Shown piece after piece: positions 36,834-48,110 of a DNA stretch of 64,000 bases. The notes under the pieces were generated by a model. That model was not told where the DNA came from. It ran no database searches and saw only the letters and a list, made by a program, of their open reading frames with translations. The stretch comes from Gossypium raimondii (lineage: Eukaryota > Streptophyta > Magnoliopsida > Malvales > Malvaceae), in NCBI RefSeq assembly GCF_025698545.1, contig NC_068575.1, forward strand, positions 62,381,980 to 62,445,979, in the 5' to 3' direction. Position 1 is the stretch's first letter. The number at the start of each line of letters is the position of its first letter. A program made the translations under genes and the position numbers.

Positions 36834-39800
36834 AATAGAAAAATTCACTGTAAAAGTGATGAATGAGAGAGAGTATACAGTACAATGAAATGTAGAAGAA
36901 GAAGAAGCATGGTTTAAAAACTAGGGTCTAGATGCTTCTGATGATTCAGTAATATGAAATGCAGAAGGTACTGTCATTTGTCCTCTTTTTTTTCCTCTGT
37001 CCCTTCTGGTTTTTATCTCTTTTAGGGGTTGTTCCATTGCTGGAAAAACATATGAACAAATCAGAAGCCAATATAAGAAGAATCTGAGTGGTTTTACATA
37101 TCTGTTGCAATGTTGATGCTATTATAAAGCTTGGGTTTTCTTTTGTTTTTCTAATAACTAGTGTTTCACTTACTTATTGCATCTATCTCTACTAAAGGAT
37201 TGAGCAAATTAATTTTTACAAGTACAATTAAAGTGTAATACGTGAGCATAAGGTCTTTTTCCGGTGTTTCACTCAAAATCCCAATGGTGGACGACGACGA
37301 CTCATAATTTTTTTCTGTTGGTACGACAGGCTCTCATCCTCAGAATTAGAGTTTTTCACCTTTTTTTTTTCTCTGGTATTATTTTCCTTACCTTATTGCC
37401 TATGAAAAAAAGCCTATTTCTAAGCTAAAAGTCGTTTGGGGTGGTCTCACAGACTTGTCTGTATGATGTTGGTACCACCACCAATTCTCTTTCCTTTTTA
37501 TAGTATTATTTTCAATCACCATATAGAATCCATAGGCCATAGCATAAAGATACTAAACTGGGATATTTCATATCCTTACTATCACTGAGATGCACGGATT
37601 TTGATACTCGAAGCGACACAACTTTCTTTCTTTAAAGTGGAAACCTTTTATATATATATTATTTGCTTTATCCTGTTAACGGCATAAACTGTTTTTTAAA
37701 ACAGGTTTTGTTTACTTTTGTGTTGTATTTGTTCCCACTTAAACCACCATGTCTGGTTTTTGTTGGTAATAATAATACTGCAGGCAGGGCTGCAGCATTA
37801 GTGCAAGTGAAAAAAAGAAATATGTGAGTTAATTGCGCGATAGCATTGATTTAAAAATGTTGAAATATTATATCAAATTCTTATGTCCATAAATTTAAAT
37901 GTTTGCGACATCAACAATTATATTTACCTTCAAAAAAATTTTATTGGGATTTAGAGCAATGCAGGTTAGGGTTTTTTCCCATCGGTTGATTCTAATGCGA
38001 TGTTAGTTTCATGGTAATACTTAGGTTCTGAGAAATTTCAAATCTTAACCTCAAGTCTTTGAAATTTTTTCTGATTTATTTTAATTGTAGTTAACAATTA
38101 TTTATTTATTTTAATGTTTGTATTTATTGTTTCTAGCTAGATGAAACTGGTGACATAGTTGTAATTAAAAAAAAATCAAAATTCACCTTATCACCAAAAC
38201 AACATCCTTTACGTATCTATTTGAAAAAAAACATTATATTAGGGTTTGGAAGATATCAAAATTTGGGTATTAAAAAGATGTTAAGCTAAATAGTTTTTTT
38301 AATTTTTTATTAGAATCTCAACCTTGGGTCTATTGGTCAAGAGTGGTTACCATATTTCTAAAATTATGGGATCAATCCATAAGCCATGTTTATGTGGTAA
38401 GTTAAGAGTATGTATTGTTTATGTTACTCATAAAAAGTAAATATTTAAGGATTCTTTTTAACTAAATCGTTAATGAGAATTTTTAAAAAAGAAGATTAAG
38501 ATAATGATATGTGCCTGTATTTTAATTTTAAACATATATTATTGAAAGAATACATGTCATCTCTCTATCTTTTTATCTCATGGAGAAGATCACTAAGCTG
38601 ATTTGAGGCTTTCCCTTACCTTTTCCTAATTGTTTTCATTCATTTTCTTCATCATTCCTTTTGTTATAATAACTAATAAGCAACAGCTCTTCTAAAGTTA
38701 GAAGACTCTCCCGGGTAATGGTATGAGAGGCAGGATTTTGTAGCCATTCCAGAGTGGAGTGGGGAGAACCTTTTTTTACATGATATGGTGACATTCACCT
38801 TTAATTCCAAATTTGGAGCTTTGGATCTTTCGTTGATGAGTTTTGTTTGGACTGTTGCTTGACAGTTTAGTCCGATATTGTAGTTATTTTTTCTTAACCC
38901 TCATTTAGTATAACTTTTAGAACATCATGCCTTGCGAGTTAAAGTGAAAACTGATGGTCTAAGTTATTTAATTTGCAAAATTAAATCCATGTATTTTAAA
39001 TTAGCGATTACCAAATTTAAACCGGAATTGAAATAAAAAAAGGAACTCCAACTCTATTCAACATTAATATCATGCATATATGGAGAATGATACCATATCG
39101 GAGATTAAAAAGGCAAAATTTGTGGCGAAAGTCAAGGAAAGAAGTCTCCATCCCAAAAGATAAAGAGAGAGATTTTGTGACGCTTTTTGAGAAGGTATTT
39201 TCTTGCATGGGATCACATGGGTAGTCTCGTTTGCAGCTTGAATTTAACTTATTTTCACCATATTATCATTACTTCATCATGGGGTCCCAATCCAGCAAGT
39301 CTCATCCTCGATTTGCAAAACAAATCTATCAGACAATCATCAATTCAAAGTTTTAAGGCACAAATAAGTTGTTGGGGCTCAACTTCATTGCTATTCTTAT
39401 ATTAGGGTCTGAAATATTTTTATGTCCTGAACTTGACAACTGTCTTTTTGTCTAAATTAGTAATTAAAATAAGAACAATTATTAAGTTTAGATATTGATA
39501 TAGACGATGAAAACAATTGCCTAATTCAACTCAATTGTCAACTACAAAATTTAATTCCATCTCTAATATAAAAATAACTAGATATATTTAAACCTATTGA
39601 ATCCAAGATTTTATAACAATAAGTCGGCAATGGAAGATGAGTGTAGGTCAAACAGAGGTTGTCTCGTAAAAAAGAAAAAAGAAAAAAGAAAACGGTCAAC
39701 TTAGTCACAGACAGAGGCTCATATTATCATCAAAGTTAAAAATGTAAGGTGTGAAATCAGCAACGACCGACATATCTTCAGACAGGTAAATTTCACATTT

Positions 39801-42800
39801 CACGAGACAATGATTCCAAAAGTTTTAGCCTTTAAGTTGTTCTGGGTTCCTTGTAGAAATAAAATAAAATAAAAACATATATCTTTTGATCTTATTGAAG
39901 GAGTAATAATTTTATAAATCAATTCAGTTAAGTCCACCAATGGTAAAATAACACGTTTTACCATAAAATTAGTCATTGTTAAGCATCATTTAATTTTTGA
40001 GACAAGCAAGGCTGTAACATTAAACAAACTGATAAGTGGGCCAATCTCTCACTAATGACATGATTTTTTCACATTTATTTAGAAAATAAGGTTGAAAAAT
40101 GACTAACCAACACTGTACTATGAGAACTACTGTTTATCCACTGTTTTATTTAGTGCTAAGATGTGAGGGTAGTCCAAATGAAAATTCAAATGCTCTGATC
40201 ATGTTGGCCAACTTGCCTGATAAAGACCATCAAATAAGTCTGCATAGACTTTGAAACCTATATGGCATGGCAGACCATATATCTTACTGTCCAGTGTCCA
40301 CCTCCATTTCCAAATTTGTCATGTTTTTTGAAAATGAAAGAAACTACTCTCTACCTTCAAAACTTTTCGTTTCTTCAATCCATTCATCAATTTTCTATTT
40401 TTGTTTTCATTAACTTTTATTTATATTACTCTCCAATTTTAACATTGGTTTTTTAGTTTGTGATTATATAACAAGGGCAATGGTAGAAATTTTTTTTGTA
40501 TTTTCTTTTAGAACCAAAATATAATTTTACTATTTTGATACTTTATATTTTTGTCAACTTTTAGAAGGATTAAATCACAATTTTATTGTTTTTGGATGAC
40601 TAAAAGTATAATTTCTCCATTTTTAAACATATAATTTTTTTTAAAAAAATTAAAGGGTCAACCAGAAATTGACCTTCTCTTCGCTCCTGAATGATATTGT
40701 GTTTTCCTAAAAAATTTAAAAGATATAAAACCTAAAAATAAAAATAATTATTAAAATTTTAAAATAAATAAAAGTTTTGAAATGATGATATAGCATAATC
40801 TTAAAAAGTTAAAAATATAAATTGTAGGATCAAATCGGAAAAATGCTTCATATTCTCATTGCTTATCCCTGAGAAATTGAATGTCCCTTATCTAAGAGTT
40901 CTGTAAATATAAGAAAACAATATTAAAAGAGATTTTGTTATGTTCTTGATCTAATTGAATATTGAATGTAAAAAAGAATTAATAAATAAAAGTTTAATTT
41001 AAAAGCATAGCGAATAATTCAAGTCAAGAATCTCTTTTGTTCCATGTTTAAGATTTATATATTTCAATCTGTCTCATTTCATCAACATTTGGTTTAAATG
41101 GTGGAGCCTTCATAATACAAGGGGTGAAACTTGGAATTTTATTTAGTAATTAGATTTTAGTGTAATTATTTGTAATTACGCGAAAATGACATGTTTGGGT
41201 AACTATTGCATTTGGTGGGTCTCGCCGAATTGAGTGTACTTGAAGCACCTCAATTCTTAAGGAGGAGAGTGAGAATTAGAGTAATTACATTTTTTTTAAT
41301 AATTTTATAAAAGTTATAAAAATATATATTATAAACATAAACACATGTGAATATTTGGAATGGCTATAGGCAAAAAATACATCATAAATCCTACAAAATT
41401 GTTATAAAAATGATTTATGGATTTTATAAAGTTATAACAAACAATTATATTATTTAAATCCTACAAAATTTCTATGAGGGAAAATTATTATAATTTGTTT
41501 ATATTTTATAAAAGTATTATAATATATTTATTTATAAAATATTATGATCAAATATGGACATAACTTATTTATGTGTTCGTGTTATATATTATAAAATAAT
41601 ATACTTATTCACAAAAAAATGTTATAGGTTTTTGTATTGTAACTTATTTATATATAAAAAATTTCTAAAATTTTGACAAAAACTTATATTATTTATAAAA
41701 AATTGTTTTGAAAGTTTTGAGTAATTTATAAATTTTTTTATCAATGTTATATATTATAAAATTTATATTATTATTTATTTAATTTATATATTATGAAAAT
41801 ATTCAATCTAACATAAATTGTTCTCTAAATTAAATTTTTATAATTAAAACTATAGACTAATTAGACTATGAAACCAAATATTATAAAGTTGATTCTAATA
41901 TGTAAATAGAAAAGGTTTTTTGCACAATATATTGGGGTACAATACCATAGATTGCTCATGAACTCTTTAATTTTAAACATTCAAGGCTTCAAAATATGGT
42001 TTAGAATACATTTGTTGTTCTAAAAAATATTTTTTATATTAATAATAGCACCTTAGTATAGCATAAAAAACAATGTTAGATCGTACTAGTATGTTGCAGA
42101 TTTTATAACTTCAGTCATAGATAGAATTGATATGATCCAAACTTGATAAAAGTACATGGAAAAAAGAGATTTGATTATTAATTGTTTATCTTTTTACTGT
42201 TTTTATTATTAATTGTGTTATCAACTACTTTTTAGACTAACATAATACACATGATGATTTAATTTTAATTTTTGTTACTTGTCTAGAGATTATTTTATCC
42301 TAATAATAATTTTTAAAAATATAAATTATGTAATTGTGTAATTACAATTTGTACTACCAAACATGATATAGAAAATTACGATGTAATTATACTATATCAG
42401 TAAATACGTCAAGACAATTATAGTTCTTTATAATTACTAGAGAATGTAATTACTGGGTTAATAATTACTTTTCATTTAATTATTTTATGAGTTCTAAACA
42501 AACGCTAAAAAGTCCTAGTCGAGTTTAAATTCAATTGTTAATATGTGCTAATTCTTTTAGGGAAAAATGTTTTTTTTTTGGTAAGAAAAAGATGAATTTG
42601 TGTCTTTCTAAAGTGGATTAAATTATAATAATGGACTATTTAATTATTATAATGTAGATATATCATTCAATCTAGCTTATGATTCGTTTGAATGTCGGTA
42701 ACTGTGTTTTATGATTGGATGTTTTAGATATTGGATCATTTATTAAACAATGTGAGTTAAATGTATAATGTGGTACATAAGTTTAATTTCAATGTTCAAT

Positions 42801-43009
42801 TTAGTATATAAATTTGGATTCAATGTTAAATTTGGTACTTATATCGAATGACATTATGTAGCTCAATGGATGTTTGACACGTATTCTCATAAAAAAATAT
42901 AATTAGTTTATTGGGGCAAAAAACGTATTCAATTAAACATTAAAAACAATACCAAATGGTATATCGCAGTGATATAAGAGAAATATCTATATAAAAGTAT
43001 CATAGAGAT
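36834..43009. other. Long AT-rich intergenic stretch, no gene seen
   Basis: The first few hundred bases probably hold the ERF 3' untranslated region. The small open frames at 39017-39208, 39187-39405 and 40262-40456 have no recognisable domains. Between 41.2 and 42.5 kb the sequence is extremely AT-rich with repeated 'tataaaat' and 'aattacata' words, probably decayed MITEs I cannot delimit. Confidence 0.5.
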
Positions 43010-43315
43010 CCTTATATTAGGAATAAGATTGCATTTTGTCAATCTATTCAGAAAATTGGTAAATTAGTCACTATATGTTAAATCAATGAGCAAACTAGCC
43101 ATTCTATTAACAATTTCATTTATTATTAATGTTCATAACTGGTTCTTGTACCTACATTAGCATAATGTACATGTGGCACGACACGTGTAGCTATCTGGTT
43201 ATTTCATTAGCCACAATAATTTTTAATTGTAGAAATTAATAAAAATTTTAACATAAAAGACCAATTTATTCTTTGGTCTAACGTATTCTTGAATTAACAA
43301 TTGACTATTGGGGTA
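43010..43315. repeat. Family A MITE copy
   Basis: The left arm 'aaattagtcactatatgtta' ... 'caaactagccattctattaa' and the right arm 'gaccaatttattctttggtc' ... 'gtattcttgaattaacaatt' are inverted. The loop contains 'gtacatgtggcacgacacgt'. This is one of the better-preserved copies. Confidence 0.6.
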
Positions 43316-44041
43316 ACAAATATCAATTGAAATATTAGTTGAATGTAATGATAAAAGATTAAAATTGACTGAAATCATCAATTAACACTTAAATCTCGAA
43401 TTTAAAGATTAGACCATCTTTTTGTCTGAAACCCTAATCAAGAAAAATGGCCCTACAAATAGAAATTGGAAGAGGTGCATAAAGTGTAAAAATCAAATGA
43501 TAATGTTCAAAAAGGAAGTCCTTTTCTAGAGAATGGAATAATTGGGTTTTTCTTTTTTGCCTTTTCTATCTTTATTATTACGAGAATCAATTTGTGGAAG
43601 GAGACAAGAACATGGTCTTTTTTTTCCCTTTACAAATTAAATTACTTGGTGTGGGTGAATATTTTTTAATTTTAATTTATGTTTTATAAGATTTTACATA
43701 TTATTTAATGGTTAAATTGAGAGTTTCAATAATAATAAGACATAATTGATAATTTAATATGTAATTAAAATGTTGTAATTTTTAATCATAAATCGGAAAA
43801 GTTTATTCAATTAATTCTTTAAACAATAGTATGGAAGTATAGATATAGATTTGCCCTTTAAAAAGCCCAAGAGATTATGATTTGAAGTGATGAATCCACA
43901 ATTTGCCCAAATACTTTAAAAGACTAAGTGGGCTGTCCAAGACTGAGAGCCCATATACCATAAAATGTCTAAAAATGCATTTTATATTAGGATTTTTAAT
44001 AAAGAACCTAGACATTATATTTAACTGAATCTATTACTTTG

Positions 44042-44044
<3 letters not shown>

Positions 44045-44071
<27 letters not shown>
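44045..44071. repeat. (TA)n microsatellite
   Basis: About 13 uninterrupted TA dinucleotides. Confidence 0.9.
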
Positions 44072-44077
<6 letters not shown>

Positions 44078-44708
44078 TTAAGTTGATATCAATAACTTTC
44101 ATAAAATCAACACAAGAATTTACATGGCAGTTTATTTTTTTTTAAAATAATTTCATACTACCTAAAACGAAATATCTGATAAATAATTCAAATTGGGATC
44201 ATAATAATAATAGGTTTTGACGCGGATAATATCCGAGCCTGAGAGGAAGCCACCGCAGATGGGAATGGGTTATGGGCCACGCCGTACACGCGCTATGACG
44301 CGGCAAATACAATAAATAAATAAATAAATTATAGTCCTACTGGGTCACCAATCCATCAGCATCGGCGCACCTTTTGTGCGTGCGTTTCCTTTTCTGTCTG
44401 GTAGTGGAAAAATGGCGGTTGGGAAGTATTTAACTGTCAACCGTGTATTAGGAAATTCGTGTGACGTCACTTCAAGTTTGGTACGGCTTTTCCCTATGCC
44501 GGTTGCCTTGCCACCCCAAATCTGTTTTCCACTCTTGTCTTAAAATGTTCCGTTCAACTGTCCTGCCCTTTTCATCTCATTTCTAATTCATCGCCCATTT
44601 TTTCCACTCACTCGTCCTAACTTTTGTTTTGCAACTTTTTTCTATTTCACTAATTATGGGACGGAGACAACATCTTCGTATTATATCACGTGATTATCAA
44701 TTTTTTTA

Positions 44709-46144
44709 AAATAATTTATTAAAATAGTTACTTTTGTTCATCTTAAGTTATATTTTGGTCACTTATGTTTGAAATCTTACATGTTGTAATATTTTAGTCA
44801 CTGAGCCATTAATTGCTATTAATGATGTAACGATGGTGACGTGCCACGTTAAATCATCATTTCAAACAAAATTTTTAAGTTAAATTATACAATTGATCCC
44901 TTTATGTAATTTAATTTTCTTCTTCTATATTCTTTTAACTTTCATTTTTTCCTTTATTTTCTATTCTCTTCTGCTCTCTTCTGCTTTTCCTCCATTCTCC
45001 ATTTCTTTTAACGTATCAAATAACAAATAAATATCAAGCAAGAAGGTCTTAAAATACAAGCTAAGCCTTAATAATGTAAGCAATAGAAAATAACTCTTCG
45101 AAATGAAATGTATCATACACATCTTAACAAAGAATCAATTATTGTGAAAACAAAAGTAAACCTAAAAAAATAGGTAATAAAAAATCCAAGATACTATCTT
45201 CCTCCCCAAAATTAAACCAATTTTTTTCCTTTCCATTTTTCCAAACTTTCTCAGCATCCAAACACCCAAAGTAGTCCACAAAAAAAAATCACAGAAAAAA
45301 CCTGTCAACGACTATAGCAAGGGTTTTGATATAGCAATCGATCCTTTCCTACTTAGTAGCTCATTCTTCACCGGGCTTATCTATAATGATAAGTCAATGC
45401 TCATAATAACAACCCAAAAACAACCGGGCCATTTCAATCACCAGTTGATTGCTGAAGTTCGACCCTAAGTTGAGCAAAGAGTAAGTAGAGTTCCCGGAGC
45501 ATTTGACGCGACATTGGATAGAGGTGAAGCATGTGGGGGCAAGAGGGAGACATCGGACGATATGGGAAAAAGGGGTAGGAGCGCAATGGGAGAAGCAGAG
45601 AAGCGGAGGAAAGGGATGAGAGGAGGATGGGTGATGGATTTGGAGTATAAGAGGCGTTTGGGGAGGAGAAAGGATAGAGTAAGGTGGCATGTAAGGGTGG
45701 ATGTGGCGGCACATATAAAGGTTTGTGCCATGGTGAGTGAGAGATTGAATTTGATGAGAGTTGAGAGTGTAAGAGAGGATAAGTTGAGAGAGGGTTTGTG
45801 CCGTCCTGTTTGATACGTTAAAAGAATTTGAGAAGGGAGGAAAACGGAGGGATAAGTAGAATGGAAAGAAAAAAAAAGAAAAAAAAAGTTGAAAGAATAT
45901 AAAATAAAGTTGAAAGAATATAAAAGAAAAAAAATAAATTGCTCAAAACATAGAAAAATATGGGGAGTAGTTGTATAATTTAACCTACAATTTTTGTATG
46001 AAATGATGATTTAATGTGCCACATCAGCTTACTGTTATACCGTTAGCGGCAATTAACAACTTAGTGACTAAAATGTTACAATATGATAACGTGACTAAAG
46101 TGTAACCCGAGGTAAACAAAAGTGACTATTTTAATAGTTTACCC
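44709..46144. mobile_element. Long-TIR MULE-like element with possible captured gene sequence
   Basis: The left arm (about 44709-45020) and right arm (about 45809-46144) are inverted copies of roughly 310-335 bp. Outer words TATTAAAATAG(T/C)ACTTTTGTT, middle words TTAAATCATCATTTCA and inner words TTCTTTTAACGTATCAAA occur in both. Such long terminal inverted repeats are typical of Mutator-like elements. No transposase is visible, so it is non-autonomous. The 790-bp core includes a GC-richer block (about 45460-45790) that resembles a plant 5' leader plus coding start on the minus strand. I could not settle an 8-10-bp target duplication because both flanks are A/T runs. Confidence 0.75.
45465..45731 (-). 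pseudogene. Possible captured gene 5' part inside the MULE-like element
   Basis: On the minus strand a CT-rich leader-like stretch (about 45800-45735) leads to an ATG at 45731 and MAQTFICAATSTLTCHLTLS, continuing Ser/Leu/Pro-rich with few acidic residues for 88 codons, like a plastid or mitochondrial transit peptide. Two other minus frames and one plus frame are open over the same block, which shows that composition alone keeps stops rare, so coding is uncertain. The parent gene is not recognised. A Pack-MULE capture of a leader plus first exon is the best explanation I have. Confidence 0.35.
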
Positions 46145-46198
46145 AAAAAATTAAAACAATTTTTTAAAAATATATAAATATTGACATAAAATAATTTT

Positions 46199-46659
46199 TG
46201 TAATGCCCCAACATTTTAAACGGAGTAGAAAGCTCAATAAATACCTCAAACAAAAATTATTCGAAACACTCATTGACTTAACACTCACGAAGGTTCCACT
46301 TACTTCTTAAAAACAAGTATTACTTATTAATTGTCATCTCTGATTTCAATTACCACAGTTAATCTAAAATGCTTAACAACATATCCAATCGTTACCCTAC
46401 CCAAACCTATAATAACAAATCACTTGACCAATCGCATTTGACCCACCAATAGAGGCTCGACAAATGGCACGTTGAGGCCACAACTAAAGGTATAAAAGCC
46501 CATAGCCACAAAAGGAAAGGGACTCTCTCTTTATTCTCCCTCAACTTTCTCTCTCAATTCTAATATTATCTCTCCTGAATATTGTCCAAGGCAACTCTTC
46601 ACCTTGCACTGAACAAGATGAATCGGCCATCTCTATCTTGTTAGATTCGGACGTCAACA
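46199..46659 (+). mobile_element. Solo LTR, 461 bp, upstream of the CBF gene
   Basis: It begins TGTAATGCCCCAAC and ends GACGTCAACA (TGT...ACA). The flanks carry matching ATTTT 5-mers at 46194-46198 and 46660-46664. It contains a TATAAAAG (46491-46498) with a CT-rich stretch after it, as in an LTR promoter. No internal retroelement sequence remains, so it is a solo LTR. It is unrelated in sequence and length to the LTR at 7735-9200. Its promoter would fire toward the CBF gene about 0.8 kb away. Confidence 0.75.
46491..46498 (+). promoter_or_regulatory. TATA box inside the solo LTR
   Basis: TATAAAAG within GGTATAAAAGCCC; a plausible LTR core promoter on the plus strand. Confidence 0.5.
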
Positions 46660-47083
46660 ATTTTAATATATATTTCAATAATATTTTGAGTTTTTGGACT
46701 TGGATTTGAACAAACAAAATTTTTATTTGCAAGAGATGAATTAATTAGTGATGTAATAAGCTAAGATAAGGTGGTTGATTGAGATTGTAGTGAATGATTT
46801 GTGAGTTTAATAATAAAATTTCCTTAATTTCGCGAAGAGACAAATCTTTTGCTTACCATAGCATTATGTATAGGCTTCAAGGTTGTACAAAAAATTGACA
46901 ACTATAAAAATAAATCAAAATTAAAATTACATCACTCATTGGAACAGATAAAAGATAAATCGTGCGAGTAGCTCGAAATGTAAGAGATAATACTGAAGCT
47001 GACGCTTATGACTCCGACAGCTACAGAAACAATAATTTTCTCGAACACAAAAAAATAATAATCAGTCAAAATGTCAAATAGAA

Positions 47084-47089
47084 CACGTG
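47084..47089 (+). promoter_or_regulatory. G-box in the CBF promoter
   Basis: CACGTG in GAACACGTGTCG, about 160 bp upstream of the TATA box. G-boxes bind bHLH/bZIP factors; in Arabidopsis CBF promoters similar sites are used by PIF-type and ICE-type regulators (family knowledge). Confidence 0.4.
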
Positions 47090-47130
47090 TCGTTCCCTGA
47101 AGTATCGAGAGGTTGTCTGAAAAATTGGTA

Positions 47131-47136
47131 CAGCTG
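47131..47136 (+). promoter_or_regulatory. E-box (CANNTG) in the CBF promoter
   Basis: CAGCTG fits the CANNTG MYC-recognition consensus bound by ICE1 in the Arabidopsis CBF3 promoter. Its use here is inference. Confidence 0.3.
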
Positions 47137-47243
47137 GCTAAAGAGAAACCCAAGCGTGGATGCCCATCCACCTTTGCCCCCACAATTCCCACAGCCTGGA
47201 TCCTCTTCGACTTTCCGTGTTCGTCCCCCTTATTTTTAAACTG

Positions 47244-47250
47244 TATAAAA
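47244..47250 (+). promoter_or_regulatory. TATA box of the CBF gene
   Basis: TATAAAA in CTGTATAAAATTCG. Initiation about 30 bp downstream gives a leader of about 190 nt before the ATG at 47469. Confidence 0.6.
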
Positions 47251-47468
47251 TTCGTGTACTTTCTAATCCTATGATCTCAACAACTTCAGATACTTATAAA
47301 CCCCTTTCATTTCACACTTCCAATTCATACACTTATCTTTTATCTTACAACTTTGGGTTTGATTTTGTTCTACTGGAAGTGAAACTTCAGTGTCAAGCTC
47401 CTTATTCAAATGCTAAAAGTCAAATATTTGATTAATTGAAAATTCAGTTCACGGTTTTATTCCTTGTT

Positions 47469-48110
47469 ATGGTTTCGTCACCGATGTCGGATAGTGGGAG
47501 TGGAAATGGAGCTTCTCGTCCGCCGAATTTTTCCGATGAAGACGTGATGTTAGCTTCGTGTTACCCAAAGAAGCGAGCGGGAAGGAAGAAATTCCGGGAG
47601 ACTCGACACCCGGTGTTCCGAGGAGTTCGCCGGAGGAACTCCGGAAAATGGGTTTGTGAAGTAAGGGAACCTTACAAAAAGTCAAGGATTTGGCTCGGGA
47701 CTTTTCCGACGGAAGAGATGGCGGCGCGTGCTCACGACGTGGCGGCGTTAGCTCTGAGAGGAAGGTTGGCTTGTTTGAACTTCGCTGACTCTGCTTGGAG
47801 ACTCCCTGTACCAGCTTCTACCGATCCGAAAGACATCCAGAAAGCGGCGGCGGAGGCAGCGGAAGCTTTCCGACCTGTTGATTCCGCCGGAGATGGCTCA
47901 AAGACAGCTGAAAAAACGGCGGTGGAGGGAACTAAAGAGTCGGAAGAAGTGTTTTATTTGGACGAAGAAGCAGTGTTTGGGAGAGAAAAGTTTCTGGCAA
48001 ACATGGCGGCGGGGATGATGATGTCTCCGCCTCACAGTGGATATGAAAAAGATGAACAAGAATTTGAGTTTGCCGATGGTTATGTACGGCTGTGGAGCTA
48101 TTCTATTTAA
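47469..48110 (+). CDS. CBF/DREB1-type AP2/ERF transcription factor
   Basis: An intronless gene of 213 residues. The open frame extends upstream only through a TTG, so the first ATG at 47469 ([10 protein letters not shown]) is taken as the start; a second ATG follows five codons later. [16 protein letters not shown] (residues 33-48) before the AP2 domain and DSAWR (107-111) after it are the two signature motifs of the CBF/DREB1 group. The AP2 domain (about 49-106) reads [20 protein letters not shown] ... [20 protein letters not shown] ... ACLNF, keeping the Val and Glu that select CCGAC. The carboxyl half is acidic and ends LWSYSI, matching the LWSY motif of CBFs. In the family these nuclear activators switch on cold- and drought-tolerance genes and are themselves cold-induced. 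A MULE-like element and a solo LTR lie within 2.8 kb upstream. Confidence 0.95.
   Translation: MVSSPMSDSGSGNGASRPPNFSDEDVMLASCYPKKRAGRKKFRETRHPVFRGVRRRNSGKWVCEVREPYKKSRIWLGTFPTEEMAARAHDVAALALRGRLACLNFADSAWRLPVPASTDPKDIQKAAAEAAEAFRPVDSAGDGSKTAEKTAVEGTKESEEVFYLDEEAVFGREKFLANMAAGMMMSPPHSGYEKDEQEFEFADGYVRLWSYSI

Noticed and set aside
45514-45813. Plus-strand 99-codon frame inside the MULE-like element
   Set aside because: It is the Arg/Gly/Lys-rich complement of the CT-rich minus-strand block; the minus strand has the better leader and ATG context.
44695-46170. A target duplication for the MULE-like element from the flanking words CAATTTTTT/CAATTTTTT
   Set aside because: The flanks are A/T homopolymers and the apparent match is offset from the inferred ends, so it cannot be told from chance.
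7735-46659. The solo LTRs at 7735-9200 and 46199-46659 as two ends of one retroelement
   Set aside because: They differ in length, terminal sequence and target duplication (GAAAC versus ATTTT) and enclose unrelated host genes.
47436-47468. Amino-terminal extension of the CBF protein ([10 protein letters not shown]...), resembling a signal peptide
   Set aside because: The extension begins with TTG, not ATG, and CBF proteins are nuclear; it is leader sequence that happens to be open.
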